Shown in pieces: positions 7,878 through 19,044 of a DNA stretch of 64,000 nucleotides (its first letter is position 1; each line of letters starts with the position of its first letter). The position numbers were made by a program, and so were the translations under genes. Origin of the DNA: Arthrobacter dokdonellae (GTDB lineage Bacteria > Actinomycetota > Actinomycetes > Actinomycetales > Micrococcaceae); assembly GCF_003268655.1 (NCBI RefSeq), contig NZ_CP029642.1, positions 620,001 through 684,000 on the forward strand, written 5' to 3'. The notes under the pieces are model-generated. The model made no database searches. It was not told the origin of the DNA and was given only the letters and a program-made list of their open reading frames with translations.

Positions 7878-8687
7878 ATGCGTTTAATTGCCAGTGACAT
7901 TGACGGGACCATCCTCGGCCACGATGGAAGGATCAGCCCCCGCACGGTCGCCGCTTTCCGGGATGCCGCCGACGCCGGGATCGACATCGTGTTCGTGACC
8001 GGCCGCCCGCCGCGCTGGCTGGACCCCATCCGGGAGCAGATCGGCCACACCGGCACCGTGATCTGTTCCAACGGTGCCGTCACCTACAGCCTGGAACGCG
8101 AAGCCGTCACGGCGTCCCACCTGCTTGCGTGGGAAACGGTGACGGAGGTACGCAAACTGATCATGGAGCTTGCCCCGGAACCGTACTTCGCCCTCGAAAG
8201 CCTGGCTGGAATCCATGTGGAACCTGGCTTCTTCGCCAAGGACCGCCCGCCCAGCCTGCAGGACCTGGTCCCCGCGGCCCTGGCCCCCGCCATGGCGGAC
8301 GGCGGGATCATCAAGCTGTTGGCCGTCCTGCACTCCGGCACCGCTGACGGGTTCCTGGAACTGGTCCGCCCGCACGTTGGCGGGCTGATCGCCGTGACCC
8401 ATTCCGCCCCTGAGGTCGCCCTGCTGGAAATGGGCCCGCTGGGCGTCAACAAGGCCGTGACGCTTGCCGAATATGCCTCGTCCAAGGGCATCGACGCCGC
8501 GGACGTGGTGGCCTTTGGGGACATGCCCAACGACATCGAAATGCTCGGCTGGGCCGGGGCCGGCTATGCCATGGCCAGCGGTCACCCGGATGCCCTCGCC
8601 GCGGCGCCGCTGCAGGCACCCAGCTTTGACGACGACGGCGTGGCCCAGGTCATCGAATCGCGCCTGGCCGCCCTGCACCTGGCCTAG
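7878..8687 (+). CDS. HAD-superfamily (Cof-type) phosphatase
   Basis: 269 residues with all HAD motifs: DIDGT near the N-terminus (nucleophile Asp7), the Thr of VTGRPPRW, and FGDMPNDIEML for Mg2+ binding near the C-terminus. The ~110-residue insert between motifs is a C2 cap as in Cof/YidA proteins, which hydrolyse sugar phosphates and other small phosphoesters. The start at 7878 is preferred over an upstream extension because family proteins begin a few residues before DxDGT and because TAGCCT lies five bases upstream. The glycerophosphodiesterase follows after 9 bases, so the two are probably one transcript. Confidence 0.85.
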   Translation: MRLIASDIDGTILGHDGRISPRTVAAFRDAADAGIDIVFVTGRPPRWLDPIREQIGHTGTVICSNGAVTYSLEREAVTASHLLAWETVTEVRKLIMELAPEPYFALESLAGIHVEPGFFAKDRPPSLQDLVPAALAPAMADGGIIKLLAVLHSGTADGFLELVRPHVGGLIAVTHSAPEVALLEMGPLGVNKAVTLAEYASSKGIDAADVVAFGDMPNDIEMLGWAGAGYAMASGHPDALAAAPLQAPSFDDDGVAQVIESRLAALHLA

Positions 8688-8696
8688 GCGGCGGAC

Positions 8697-9503
8697 ATGA
8701 AGACTCCCAACCCCTATCTGGAAACGCCCGTCCCGCTGGCCATCGCCCACCGCGGATTCTCCCCCGACGGGCACGAAAACACGCTTCCGGCGTTCCGTGC
8801 CGCGCTGGACCTCGGCTACCAGTACCTGGAAACCGATCTCAACACCACTGCCGACGGCGTCACGCTGGTCTTCCACGACGCCACCTTGGACAGGGTCACG
8901 GACCAGAGCGGGGCCATCGCGGAGCTGCCGTACGCCGTCGTCAGCCGGGCGCGCATTGGCGGGCGGGAGCCCGTCCCCACCCTCCGGGAACTCTTCCAGG
9001 CCCTGCCGGGCGCGAACTTCAACATCGACGTCAAGGACGCCCGTTCCGCGGCAAACCTCGCCGCCCTCATCGAGGAATTTGCCCTGCATGACCGCGTCTG
9101 CGTGGCCTCGTTTTCGGACACGCGGCGCCGGGAGGTCCTGCACCGGCTCAGCCGCCCCGTTGCCTGTTCGCCCGGCAAGAAGCTGCTGGTGGCCTATTTT
9201 GCGCTGCAGGCGTGGACGCCCGCCCCCGTCCTCCGGGCCCTGATGCGCGCAGTGGACGTGCTGCAGATCCCGACACGCCATAAAAACCTGGAACTGGTGA
9301 CGCGCCGTTCCGTGGCGAGGGCGCACCGGGCGGGGCTGAAGGTGCATGTGTGGACCATCAACGAGCCGGCCGAGATGCACCGTCTCCTTGACCTGGGCGT
9401 GGACGGGATCATGACTGACCGGGCGGACGTGCTGGCCGGCGTCATGCGGGAGCGCGGCTACTGGCCCGCCGACGGGACCCAGGCGGCGGCCCCGACTGCG
9501 TAA
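8697..9503 (+). CDS. Glycerophosphodiester phosphodiesterase (GDPD family)
   Basis: 268 residues, TIM-barrel GDPD family: HRGFSPDGHENTLPAF supplies the catalytic HRG...EN motif, ETDLNTTADGVTLVFHD the metal-binding Glu/Asp and second His, and NIDVKD and VWTIN later barrel strands. It converts glycerophosphodiesters from phospholipid turnover to glycerol-3-phosphate and an alcohol. There is no signal peptide, so it acts inside the cell. It lies directly behind the HAD phosphatase; together they could recover phosphate and glycerol, although no PHO-box-like repeat is seen upstream of this pair. Confidence 0.88.
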   Translation: MKTPNPYLETPVPLAIAHRGFSPDGHENTLPAFRAALDLGYQYLETDLNTTADGVTLVFHDATLDRVTDQSGAIAELPYAVVSRARIGGREPVPTLRELFQALPGANFNIDVKDARSAANLAALIEEFALHDRVCVASFSDTRRREVLHRLSRPVACSPGKKLLVAYFALQAWTPAPVLRALMRAVDVLQIPTRHKNLELVTRRSVARAHRAGLKVHVWTINEPAEMHRLLDLGVDGIMTDRADVLAGVMRERGYWPADGTQAAAPTA

Positions 9504-9532
9504 CATGCGCCGCGTGCTGGCAGGATGGTGCC

Positions 9533-10648
9533 ATGCGAATCCTGATTGCACCTGACAAGTTCAAGGGCACCCTGACCGGCGTCGAAGCGGCCGCCGCCAT
9601 GAGCGAAGGCGCTCTCCGTGTCTACCCGGACGCCGTGGTGACCACCCTGCCCGTGGCCGACGGCGGCGAGGGCACCCTGGAGGCGGCCGTCGCGGCCGGG
9701 TTCGAGGAGCACGTCAACCCCGTGGTGGGCCCGATCATCAAGCCCGTCGGCGCGGCCTGGGCCATCCACCCGGACACCCACGTGGCCGTCATCGAAACCG
9801 CCCAGGCCAGCGGCTACCTGCTCTCCGAGCCCACCGTGGAGAACGCCTTGCGCGCCCACTCCTACGGTTCCGGGCAGCTCATTGCCGCGGCGTTGGAGGC
9901 CGGAGCCACCGAGATCATCATCGGGCTGGGCGGCTCCGCCATGACCGACGCCGGTTCGGGCGCCCTGCGCGCGCTGGGCCTGAAGCTGCTGGACGCCCGC
10001 GGCAACCTGGTTCCCCTGGGCGGGGGGTCACTGCTGGACGTGGCCGCCGTCGATGCCTCCGGCCTGGACCCGCGCCTGGCCGCGGCCAGGATCCGCATGG
10101 CCGTCGACGTCGACAACCCCCTCTTCGGCCACAACGGCGCGGCCCACATCTTCGGCCCGCAAAAGGGCGCCGATGAGGATGCCGTGGAGAAGCTCGACGC
10201 CGGCCTGCGCCACCTTGCGTCGCTGGTCCGGGAAAGCACGGGCGTGGACATCGACATTCCCGGAGCGGGGGCGGCGGGAGGCTTCCCGTCGCTGTTCGTG
10301 GCCTACGCCAATGCGTCCATCGAGCGCGGCTTTGACCTGGTCGCGGAGCTGGTGGGCCTGGACGCGGCGCTGGCGGACGCGGACCTGGTCATCACCGGCG
10401 AAGGCTCCATGGACCAGCAGTCCCTGTCCGGGAAGGCGCCCATCGGCGTGGCCGACGCCGCCCACGCGCGGGGACTGCCCGTCGTCGTGGTGGCCGGGCG
10501 GATCAGCGTCGGAGTGGCCGAACTGGCCGCGCACGGCGTGGTGGCGGCGGTGAGCGCCACCGACGTGGCGGGATCCCCTGAAGCCGCCCTCGCCGACGCG
10601 GCCCGGCACACCGTCAGGGCAACCTCGGAAGCGCTCAACGGCATCTGA
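9533..10648 (+). CDS. glxK: Glycerate kinase
   Basis: 371 residues, full length for the GlxK/GarK family. Family landmarks are IAPDKFKGTLTGVEAAAAM at the N-terminus, LPVADGGEGTLEA, the glycine-rich IIGLGGSAMTDAGSGAL and the C-terminal ITGEGSMDQQSLSGKAP. The enzyme phosphorylates D-glycerate with ATP to 2-phosphoglycerate (or 3-phosphoglycerate in some family members), linking glyoxylate and hydroxy acid use to glycolysis. CAGGAT six bases before the ATG is a weak leaderless-type -10. It stands alone, with the inverted-repeat array at 10656-10737 after it. Confidence 0.9.
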   Translation: MRILIAPDKFKGTLTGVEAAAAMSEGALRVYPDAVVTTLPVADGGEGTLEAAVAAGFEEHVNPVVGPIIKPVGAAWAIHPDTHVAVIETAQASGYLLSEPTVENALRAHSYGSGQLIAAALEAGATEIIIGLGGSAMTDAGSGALRALGLKLLDARGNLVPLGGGSLLDVAAVDASGLDPRLAAARIRMAVDVDNPLFGHNGAAHIFGPQKGADEDAVEKLDAGLRHLASLVRESTGVDIDIPGAGAAGGFPSLFVAYANASIERGFDLVAELVGLDAALADADLVITGEGSMDQQSLSGKAPIGVADAAHARGLPVVVVAGRISVGVAELAAHGVVAAVSATDVAGSPEAALADAARHTVRATSEALNGI

Positions 10649-10655
10649 GCACCCC

Positions 10656-10737
10656 GTCGAGGTTGGAGATGACGCCCTCCGCCGCCGTCGAGGTTGGAGA
10701 TAACCACCAACCATAGTCGGGGATTATCTCCAACCTC
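10656..10737. repeat. 31-bp-spaced direct repeats plus inverted copy (family B, locus 1)
   Basis: GTCGAGGTTGGAGAT occurs at 10656-10670 and, extended to GTCGAGGTTGGAGATAA, at 10687-10703, exactly 31 bases apart. An inverted copy TTATCTCCAACCTC follows at 10724-10737 and can pair with either. It separates convergent genes and can act as a two-way terminator. The same 17-mer with one base changed occurs at 24955-25002. Confidence 0.8.
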
Positions 10738-10747
10738 ACCGAGGGGG

Positions 10748-12052
10748 TCAGTGCGCGGCGGGTTCCCGTTCGGGCTCCAGCGGGTCGGCGGCGGTGCCGC
10801 GCCACTTCGCCAGCGCGGTCATGCCGTGGTAGACCACCAGGGCCGCCGCCGTGCCGAGCGCGATCCCGGCAAATTGGAGGTTGCCCACCGCCCAGGTGTA
10901 GTCGGCCACGCCCACAATGAGCGCGACGGCGGCCGTTGTCAGGTTGATGGTATTGGAGAAGTCCACCTTGTTCTGCACCCAGATCCGCACGCCCAAAACG
11001 CCGATCATGCCGTACAGCAGCGTGGCGGCCCCTCCCAGGACTCCCGCGGGCACGGTGGCGATCAGTGCGCCGAACTTCGGGAAGAAGCTCAACAGCAGCG
11101 CCGTGCAGGCCGCAACGTAGTAGGCGGCCGTGGAATACACCTTGGTGGCCGCCATGACGCCGATGTTTTCCGCGTACGTGGTGGTGCCGGAGCCGCCGCC
11201 GAGGCCGGCGAGGGTTGTGGCGATGCCGTCGGCCACAATCGCCCGCCCGGCATAGGGGTCCAGGTCCTTGCCGGTCATCAGGGCCACCGATTTCACGTGG
11301 CCGATGTTTTCCGCCACCAGCACCAGCACCACCGGCACGAACAGCCCGATCACGCCGACGTGGAAAGTGGGCGTCTGGAAGAACGGCAGCCCGATCCACC
11401 CGGCGTCGTGGATCTTGGAAAAGTCCACTTCGCCGCGCAGCACCGCCACGGCATATCCCGCCACCACCCCCACCAGGATGGACAGCCGGCCCAGGATGCC
11501 GCGGAACAGCACGCTCACCAGGATGATCACCAGCAGCGTGACCAGGGCCGTGATGGGGGCCTTGAGGAAGTTGTCCTGGGCGGACGGCGCCAGGTTGAGC
11601 CCGATCAACGCCACAATGGTGCCGGTCACGGGCGCGGGCATGAGCCGGTTGATCCAGGTGGCGCCGAACTTCTGCACCAGAACCCCAATCACGGCCAGCA
11701 CGACGCCGGCCATCACCACCCCGCCCAGCGCCCCTCCCACGCCGAATTCCTTTTGTGACGCCATGATCGGCGCGATGAACGCAAAGCTGGAGCCCAGGTA
11801 GCTGGGGACGCGGCCACGGGTGAGGAGCAGGAAGAACAGCGTGCCGATGCCCGAGAAGAAGAGCGTGGTGGCGGGCGGCATGCCCGTCAGGATGGGCACC
11901 AGGAAGGTGGCACCGAACATGGCCACCACGTGCTGGAGGCCGATGCCGATGGTGAGCGGCCAGGCCAGCCGCTCGCCCGGCGAGACGACCTGCCCCGGCT
12001 TGATGGTCTTGCCATCTCCGTGGATGGTCCATTTGGTGCCCAACAGGCTCAT
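10748..12052 (-). CDS. NCS2-family uracil/xanthine permease
   Basis: 434 residues, about 14 hydrophobic segments, with NCS2 landmarks: QHVVAMFGATFLVPILTG near the N-terminus, GSSFAFIAPI, and AENIGHVKSVA and GGGSGTTTYAENIG in the substrate-binding region. It is a proton-coupled nucleobase importer, probably for uracil or a purine; the pattern is nearest to UraA/PyrP-like proteins. The ATG at 12052 is chosen over one at 12073 because GGAAGG lies seven bases upstream of it. It is a single gene, with no pyrimidine gene nearby. Confidence 0.85.
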   Translation of the reverse strand: MSLLGTKWTIHGDGKTIKPGQVVSPGERLAWPLTIGIGLQHVVAMFGATFLVPILTGMPPATTLFFSGIGTLFFLLLTRGRVPSYLGSSFAFIAPIMASQKEFGVGGALGGVVMAGVVLAVIGVLVQKFGATWINRLMPAPVTGTIVALIGLNLAPSAQDNFLKAPITALVTLLVIILVSVLFRGILGRLSILVGVVAGYAVAVLRGEVDFSKIHDAGWIGLPFFQTPTFHVGVIGLFVPVVLVLVAENIGHVKSVALMTGKDLDPYAGRAIVADGIATTLAGLGGGSGTTTYAENIGVMAATKVYSTAAYYVAACTALLLSFFPKFGALIATVPAGVLGGAATLLYGMIGVLGVRIWVQNKVDFSNTINLTTAAVALIVGVADYTWAVGNLQFAGIALGTAAALVVYHGMTALAKWRGTAADPLEPEREPAAH

Positions 12053-12154
12053 GGCGGTGCCTTCCGAATTCATGTGATGTGTGCGCCGGCGCTGCGCCCG
12101 GCCAAGGACAAGAATATCGGCCCGGACGGCCGTGGCGGGACCGGGGGCGCCCGG

Positions 12155-12475
12155 TCAGGGGTGCGGCAGGTGTCCTTCGCTGGCTTGAAGCACGACGCCG
12201 AGCAGGTCGTTGAGTGCGTGGGCGAGCGCCGGGTGGGCAAGCTCGTAGCGGGACCGGCGGCCCTCCTGGACGGCCACGGCCAGCCCGCAGTCGCGCAGGC
12301 AGGAGAGGTGGTTGGACATGCTCTGGCGGGAGACTTCCAGCTTGTCCGCCAGCGCCGCCGGGTAGTTCGGCGCGTGGGCCAGCTCCATGAGGATCTGCGC
12401 CCTGGTGGGATCGGAAATGGCATAGCCGAACCTGGCCAGCACCGCGGCGTTGCTAATGGGCTTCATTCTCAACAT
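12155..12475 (-). CDS. ArsR/SmtB-family metal-sensing repressor, CmtR-like
   Basis: 106 residues, a single winged helix. The recognition helix SRQSMSNHLSCLRDCGL carries C59-x3-C63, the Cys pair that in mycobacterial CmtR binds Cd or Pb. The third CmtR ligand, a C-terminal Cys, is absent; the tail instead ends GHLPHP with two His. It is divergent from a CDF metal exporter with only 44 bases between start codons, so it almost certainly represses that gene and itself until metal binds. The ATG at 12475 has AAGG six bases upstream; an ATG at 12466 is an alternative. Which metal is sensed is open. Confidence 0.85.
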   Translation of the reverse strand: MLRMKPISNAAVLARFGYAISDPTRAQILMELAHAPNYPAALADKLEVSRQSMSNHLSCLRDCGLAVAVQEGRRSRYELAHPALAHALNDLLGVVLQASEGHLPHP

Positions 12476-12519
12476 GGTACACCTTATGATGGATTCACAA
12501 TCAGATGTACTATGGGGGC
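12476..12519. promoter_or_regulatory. Shared promoter/operator region for metal sensor and CDF exporter
   Basis: Only 44 bases separate the divergent starts. TACTAT at 12508-12513 is six bases before the exporter ATG. TAAGGT on the minus strand (12481-12486) is five bases before the repressor ATG. The ends GTACA (12477) and TGTAC (12510) form an inverted pair. A protein bound here would block both genes. Confidence 0.5.
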
Positions 12520-13455
12520 ATGTCAGGCCACAACCACTCGCACGGACACAGCCACGGCGGGACGCCCGGGCAAACCCATCAGGGCCGCATCGCCGTCGCA
12601 CTGGGCGTGACCCTGGCCGTGTTTGTCTTTCAGGTCGTCGGCGCCATGCTGACCGGCTCGCTGGCCCTGCTCTTCGACTCCGCCCATGTGCTGACGGACG
12701 CCGGCGGCCTCGCCATGGCCCTGCTTGCGGCGCGCCTGATGGCCCGGCCGTCAACGAACCGGCGCACCTGGGGCTTTGCCCGCGCGGAGGTGCTGGCCGC
12801 AACGGCGCAGGCCGCAGTGCTCCTCGCCGTTGGCCTGGTGGTCCTGGTGGAAGGCGTGCAGCGCCTGTTCCATCCGGCGGACATCGCCTCGCGGGAGATG
12901 CTGGTGTTCGGCGCCATCGGCCTGGCCGGCAACCTGGTCTCGCTTTTTGTGCTGATGGGCGGGCGCAACGGGAACTTCAACATGCGCGCGGCCTTCCTTG
13001 AGGTGCTCAACGACGCCCTCGGCTCCGTGGCCGTCATCGTGGCCGCAATCGTCATTACCGCCACGGGCTGGAGGCAGGCAGATGCCGTCGTGGCCATGCT
13101 CATCGGCGTGCTGATCCTGCCGCGCACCCTCAAGCTGCTGCTGGAAACCATCGGTGTCCTGCTCGAATCGACGCCGGCCGGGCTGGACCTGGCCAAGGTG
13201 CGCGAGCACATCCTGGAACTCGAGCACGTCCGCGAGGTCCACGACCTGCACGCCAGCCAGATCGCCACGGGCCTGCCGGTGCTGTCCGCGCACGTGGTGG
13301 TCGACGAGGAATGCTTCCACGACGGCCACGCCGCCTCCATGCTCGACGCCCTCCAGCACTGCGTCGCCGGCCACTTCGATGTCAGCGTCGAGCACTCCAC
13401 GTTCCAGGTGGAGCCCGTGGGCCACGCCGAACACGAGCCCGGCGCGCATCACTAG
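12520..13455 (+). CDS. Cation diffusion facilitator (CDF) metal efflux transporter
   Basis: 311 residues. The N-terminus is His-rich (HNHSHGHSHGG), then six membrane helices with the conserved metal site FDSAHVLTDAGG (HxxxD) and a second in EVLNDALGS, then a cytoplasmic domain of ~95 residues (VREVHDLHASQI...HVVVDEECFHDG) and a His-rich end. This is the CzcD/ZitB type, a proton antiporter that removes Zn2+, and often Cd2+ or Co2+, from the cytoplasm. The start at 12520 is leaderless-like (TACTAT-N6-ATG), preferred over an upstream in-frame ATG at 12505. It is controlled by the divergent CmtR-like repressor. Confidence 0.9.
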   Translation: MSGHNHSHGHSHGGTPGQTHQGRIAVALGVTLAVFVFQVVGAMLTGSLALLFDSAHVLTDAGGLAMALLAARLMARPSTNRRTWGFARAEVLAATAQAAVLLAVGLVVLVEGVQRLFHPADIASREMLVFGAIGLAGNLVSLFVLMGGRNGNFNMRAAFLEVLNDALGSVAVIVAAIVITATGWRQADAVVAMLIGVLILPRTLKLLLETIGVLLESTPAGLDLAKVREHILELEHVREVHDLHASQIATGLPVLSAHVVVDEECFHDGHAASMLDALQHCVAGHFDVSVEHSTFQVEPVGHAEHEPGAHH

Positions 13456-13470
13456 GCTCCGTCGCCTGCA

Positions 13471-13552
13471 GGGTTCCGGACCGGGCGCCGGATTGATGGT
13501 GCAGATCATGCGGGTTCCGGACCGGCCAGCTCGCATTAACTGCACCATCAAT
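13471..13552. repeat. Inverted repeat with embedded direct repeat between convergent genes
   Basis: ATTGATGGTGCAG (13492-13504) and CTGCACCATCAAT (13540-13552) are perfect 13-base arms; allowing three mismatches the stem reaches 20. GGGTTCCGGACCGG occurs at 13471-13484 and again at 13512-13525 in the loop, 41 bases apart. It lies between the CDF exporter and pgm, and is a likely two-way terminator. Confidence 0.65.
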
Positions 13553-13619
13553 TTCCGATGTGGAGGCCGGGCGGCGGACCCGGCGGCTGTCACCGGACCC
13601 GCCAGGCTCGACAGCGGCG

Positions 13620-15263
<1,644 letters not shown>

Positions 15264-15449
15264 GGTCCCAGCATGACAGAGCGGACCGTCCCGGCGCATC
15301 CATTTGTCACAGAATGGACGCAGCCGCCCCCTGCACGCCGGTAAAAGCCGGCGCACGACGGCCGGGAGCGCCCGCTGGACTACGATGGAAAGCAAGAATC
15401 CATAAGTTTATGCGTCTCCACGGGGGCCGCAAGATGGCAGGAGCCCGCC

Positions 15450-15965
15450 GTGTCGAACCAGCCGGACCATCCGCAGCCGTATCCCGGAACGCCCCCGGGA
15501 TTTGCGCCACCAGACTACGTGGCCCCGCCCGCCGGGCAGCAGCCGGACCCCGCGCACCTTCACTATGGAGCCGGCCGGTATGGCCAGCCCCAGTACGGCC
15601 GGTACGGCGCGCCCCAGTACGGCCGGTACGGCGCGCCGATCGAGTACGCCGGCGGCCCCGGCTACATGGACTCCAGCGGACCACGGGGCCTGAGCCTGGC
15701 GAGCATGATCGTCGGCCTGTCGTCCCTGTTCGTTGTGGGCTGGTTCATCGTTCCCCAGGTCGTCGGGGTGGTCCTGGGCCACATTGGCCTGTCCAAGGAA
15801 AGCCCGCAGGGACGGCCCTTCTCCATCACGGGCCTGATCACCAACTATCTGGCCCTGCTGATCTACCTGGGCATCTACGCATTCTTCATATACGTCGCCG
15901 CCACGTTCAGCGAGACCTCCACGGGAACGGCAAATGCCTGGGCGTCGGTGCTGTCCAAGGTGTAG
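15450..15965 (+). CDS. DUF4190-type membrane protein with Pro/Gly/Tyr-rich N-terminus
   Basis: 171 residues. The first ~75 are low-complexity and rich in Pro, Gln, Gly and Tyr, with the direct repeat PQYGRYGA. Two membrane helices follow: SLASMIVGLSSLFVVGWFI with the VVLGHIGL turn between, then ITNYLALLIYLGIYAFFIY. The pattern matches small DUF4190 proteins of actinobacteria, whose function is unknown. The GTG at 15450 has AGGAG six bases upstream. It converges on the POT transporter across a strong terminator. Confidence 0.75.
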   Translation: MSNQPDHPQPYPGTPPGFAPPDYVAPPAGQQPDPAHLHYGAGRYGQPQYGRYGAPQYGRYGAPIEYAGGPGYMDSSGPRGLSLASMIVGLSSLFVVGWFIVPQVVGVVLGHIGLSKESPQGRPFSITGLITNYLALLIYLGIYAFFIYVAATFSETSTGTANAWASVLSKV

Positions 15966-15983
15966 CCGCCGACCCTTAACGTC

Positions 15984-16039
15984 CGGCGGCACCTCCCCAA
16001 CGCATCCGCGCAGGGGAGGTGCCGCCGTCGTGCCTTAAG
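15984..16039. terminator. Bidirectional terminator, 15-bp perfect stem
   Basis: CGGCGGCACCTCCCC (15984-15998) pairs perfectly with GGGGAGGTGCCGCCG (16013-16027) around a 14-base loop between convergent genes. The stem is followed at once by GTCGTGCCTTAAG, a tail also seen after the stems flanking clpC. Confidence 0.85.
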
Positions 16040-16045
16040 GTCCGC

Positions 16046-17524
<1,479 letters not shown>

Positions 17525-17542
17525 TTGCCCAATTTTTGCATT

Positions 17543-17562
17543 TGTGACGTGCTCCCGTCACA
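17543..17562. promoter_or_regulatory. Inverted repeat in divergent spacer (possible operator)
   Basis: TGTGACG-TGCTCC-CGTCACA gives perfect 7-base arms with a 6-base spacer, 18 bases upstream of the POT transporter start and 63 upstream of the rhodanese start. It resembles a CRP-type site, but the TGTGA/TCACA spacing is 10 rather than 6, so the binding protein is unknown. Confidence 0.35.
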
Positions 17563-17625
17563 TTGCGGCGTGCCCCGGACCATTAAGCTTAAACGCATTG
17601 CACCCTAGGTTCAGGAGTAACGACC

Positions 17626-17952
17626 ATGTCAGACATCATGAACGTCACCGTGGACGAGCTTCCCGGCGACGCAGTGATTTTGGATGTCCGCGAGGATTAT
17701 GAGTGGCAGGCCGGGCACATTGACGGCGCCCTGCACATCCCCCTGGAGCAGCTTCCCGAGCGCCTCGGGGACCTTGACCCCGATCAGGACGTGAACGTCA
17801 TCTGCCGCACCGGCGGGCGGTCCTTCAGGGCCACCACCTGGCTGACCGAGAACGGGTACAGCGCCTTCAACGTGGTGGGCGGCATGGGGGCCTGGTTTGA
17901 GGCCGGCCGGCCCATGACCAGTGAAAACGGCGAAACGCCCCGCGTCCTTTGA
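17626..17952 (+). CDS. Single-domain rhodanese-like sulfurtransferase
   Basis: 108 residues, one rhodanese domain: ILDVREDYEWQAGHIDGALHIP, then the active-site loop C60-RTGGRS and VVGGMGAWFEAG. C60 would carry the persulfide. No signal peptide, so cytoplasmic. It may act in sulfur transfer or thiosulfate/cyanide handling; no partner gene fixes the role. The start ATG has AGGAG eight bases upstream. The prephenate dehydratase follows after 43 bases. Confidence 0.9.
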   Translation: MSDIMNVTVDELPGDAVILDVREDYEWQAGHIDGALHIPLEQLPERLGDLDPDQDVNVICRTGGRSFRATTWLTENGYSAFNVVGGMGAWFEAGRPMTSENGETPRVL

Positions 17953-17995
17953 CATCTGCCGAAACTGACAGGCAAGCCATGAACAGAATGTCCCG

Positions 17996-18937
17996 ATGAA
18001 CACAGCGACCGGCTCCTCCCGCCTGCCCTACACCTTTCTGGGGCCGGCCGGCACCTTTACGGAATCCGCGCTCCTGATGGTGCCCGGGGCCGCGGCGGCG
18101 GAACGGGTGCCGTCCACCAATGCCGCCGACGCGCTGGCCAAGGTGCGGGCGGGCCGGGCCCGGGCGGCCATGCTGCCCATTGAAAATTCCATCGAGGGGG
18201 GTGTGCCGGCCACGCTGGACGCCATCTCCAACGGCGTCGAACTGCGGATCCTGCACGAGGTGGTGGTGCCGGTCAGCTTTGTCCTGGTCGCGCGGGCCGG
18301 CGTGGCGCTGGCGGACGTCACCCATGTCGGGACGCACCCGCACGCCTGGGCCCAGACGCGGAACTGGTTCCAGGACCACCTGCCCGACGCCGTCCATGTG
18401 CCGGCGAACTCCACGGCGGCCGCCGCCCATGAACTTCTGGACAGCGGTGCCGCCTTCCAGGCGGCCGTGTGCGCGCCGCTCGTGGCGGAACAGACCGGCC
18501 TGTCCATCCTCGCGGCCGGCATCGAGGACAACATCGGCGCCGTGACCCGCTTCATCCTGATCGGCCAGCCGGGGGAGCTGCCCGCGCCCACGGGGGCCGA
18601 CAAGACCACCCTGGCCATCCCGCTGCCGGAAGACCGGCCCGGCGCCCTGATGGAGATCCTGGAGCAGTTCGCCAGCCGCGGCGTGAACCTCAGCCGCATC
18701 GAGTCGCGGCCCACCGGCCAATTCCTGGGCCACTACATCTTCAGCGTGGACGTGGACGGCCACATCCGCGACGCCCGTGTGGCCGACGCCCTGCGCGGCC
18801 TGCACCGTGTCAGCCCGGACATGCGCTTCCTGGGGTCGTATCCGCGTGCGGACCAGCAGCCGCCGCTCATCCGGCCGTACAACGCCGACACCGCCTTCGA
18901 CGAAGCGGCGGCCTGGGTTGACATGCTGCTGGGGTGA
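17996..18937 (+). CDS. pheA: Prephenate dehydratase
   Basis: 313 residues: an N-terminal dehydratase domain (FLGPAGTFTESAL, IENSIEGGVPATLD, and the TRF motif in GAVTRFILIG) and a C-terminal ACT domain (DRPGALMEILEQFASRGVN, then the ESRP motif in RIESRPTG) that binds phenylalanine. It converts prephenate to phenylpyruvate in phenylalanine synthesis and should be feedback-inhibited. There is no fused chorismate mutase, as usual in actinobacteria. The ~30-residue end after the ACT domain is typical of this group. Confidence 0.93.
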   Translation: MNTATGSSRLPYTFLGPAGTFTESALLMVPGAAAAERVPSTNAADALAKVRAGRARAAMLPIENSIEGGVPATLDAISNGVELRILHEVVVPVSFVLVARAGVALADVTHVGTHPHAWAQTRNWFQDHLPDAVHVPANSTAAAAHELLDSGAAFQAAVCAPLVAEQTGLSILAAGIEDNIGAVTRFILIGQPGELPAPTGADKTTLAIPLPEDRPGALMEILEQFASRGVNLSRIESRPTGQFLGHYIFSVDVDGHIRDARVADALRGLHRVSPDMRFLGSYPRADQQPPLIRPYNADTAFDEAAAWVDMLLG

Positions 18938-19044
18938 CCCGCTGCTCCCTCGCGGAGTTCTTCCCGACGGGTCCCGGCAAGCCTATGCTGTGGGTACCCG
19001 GCAAGCATGCGGGGCCAGAGTAAAACGGGAAGGGGCCGGCGGCC

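Noticed and set aside
15336..15353. Small hairpin CGCCGG-TAAAAG-CCGGCG between pgm and the DUF4190 gene
   Set aside because: Six-base arms are common by chance at this GC content. It sits between divergent starts, where a terminator is not expected, and it is not near a start codon.
17543..17562. CRP/GlxR binding site
   Set aside because: The TGTGA and TCACA half sites are ten bases apart rather than six, so it does not fit that family.
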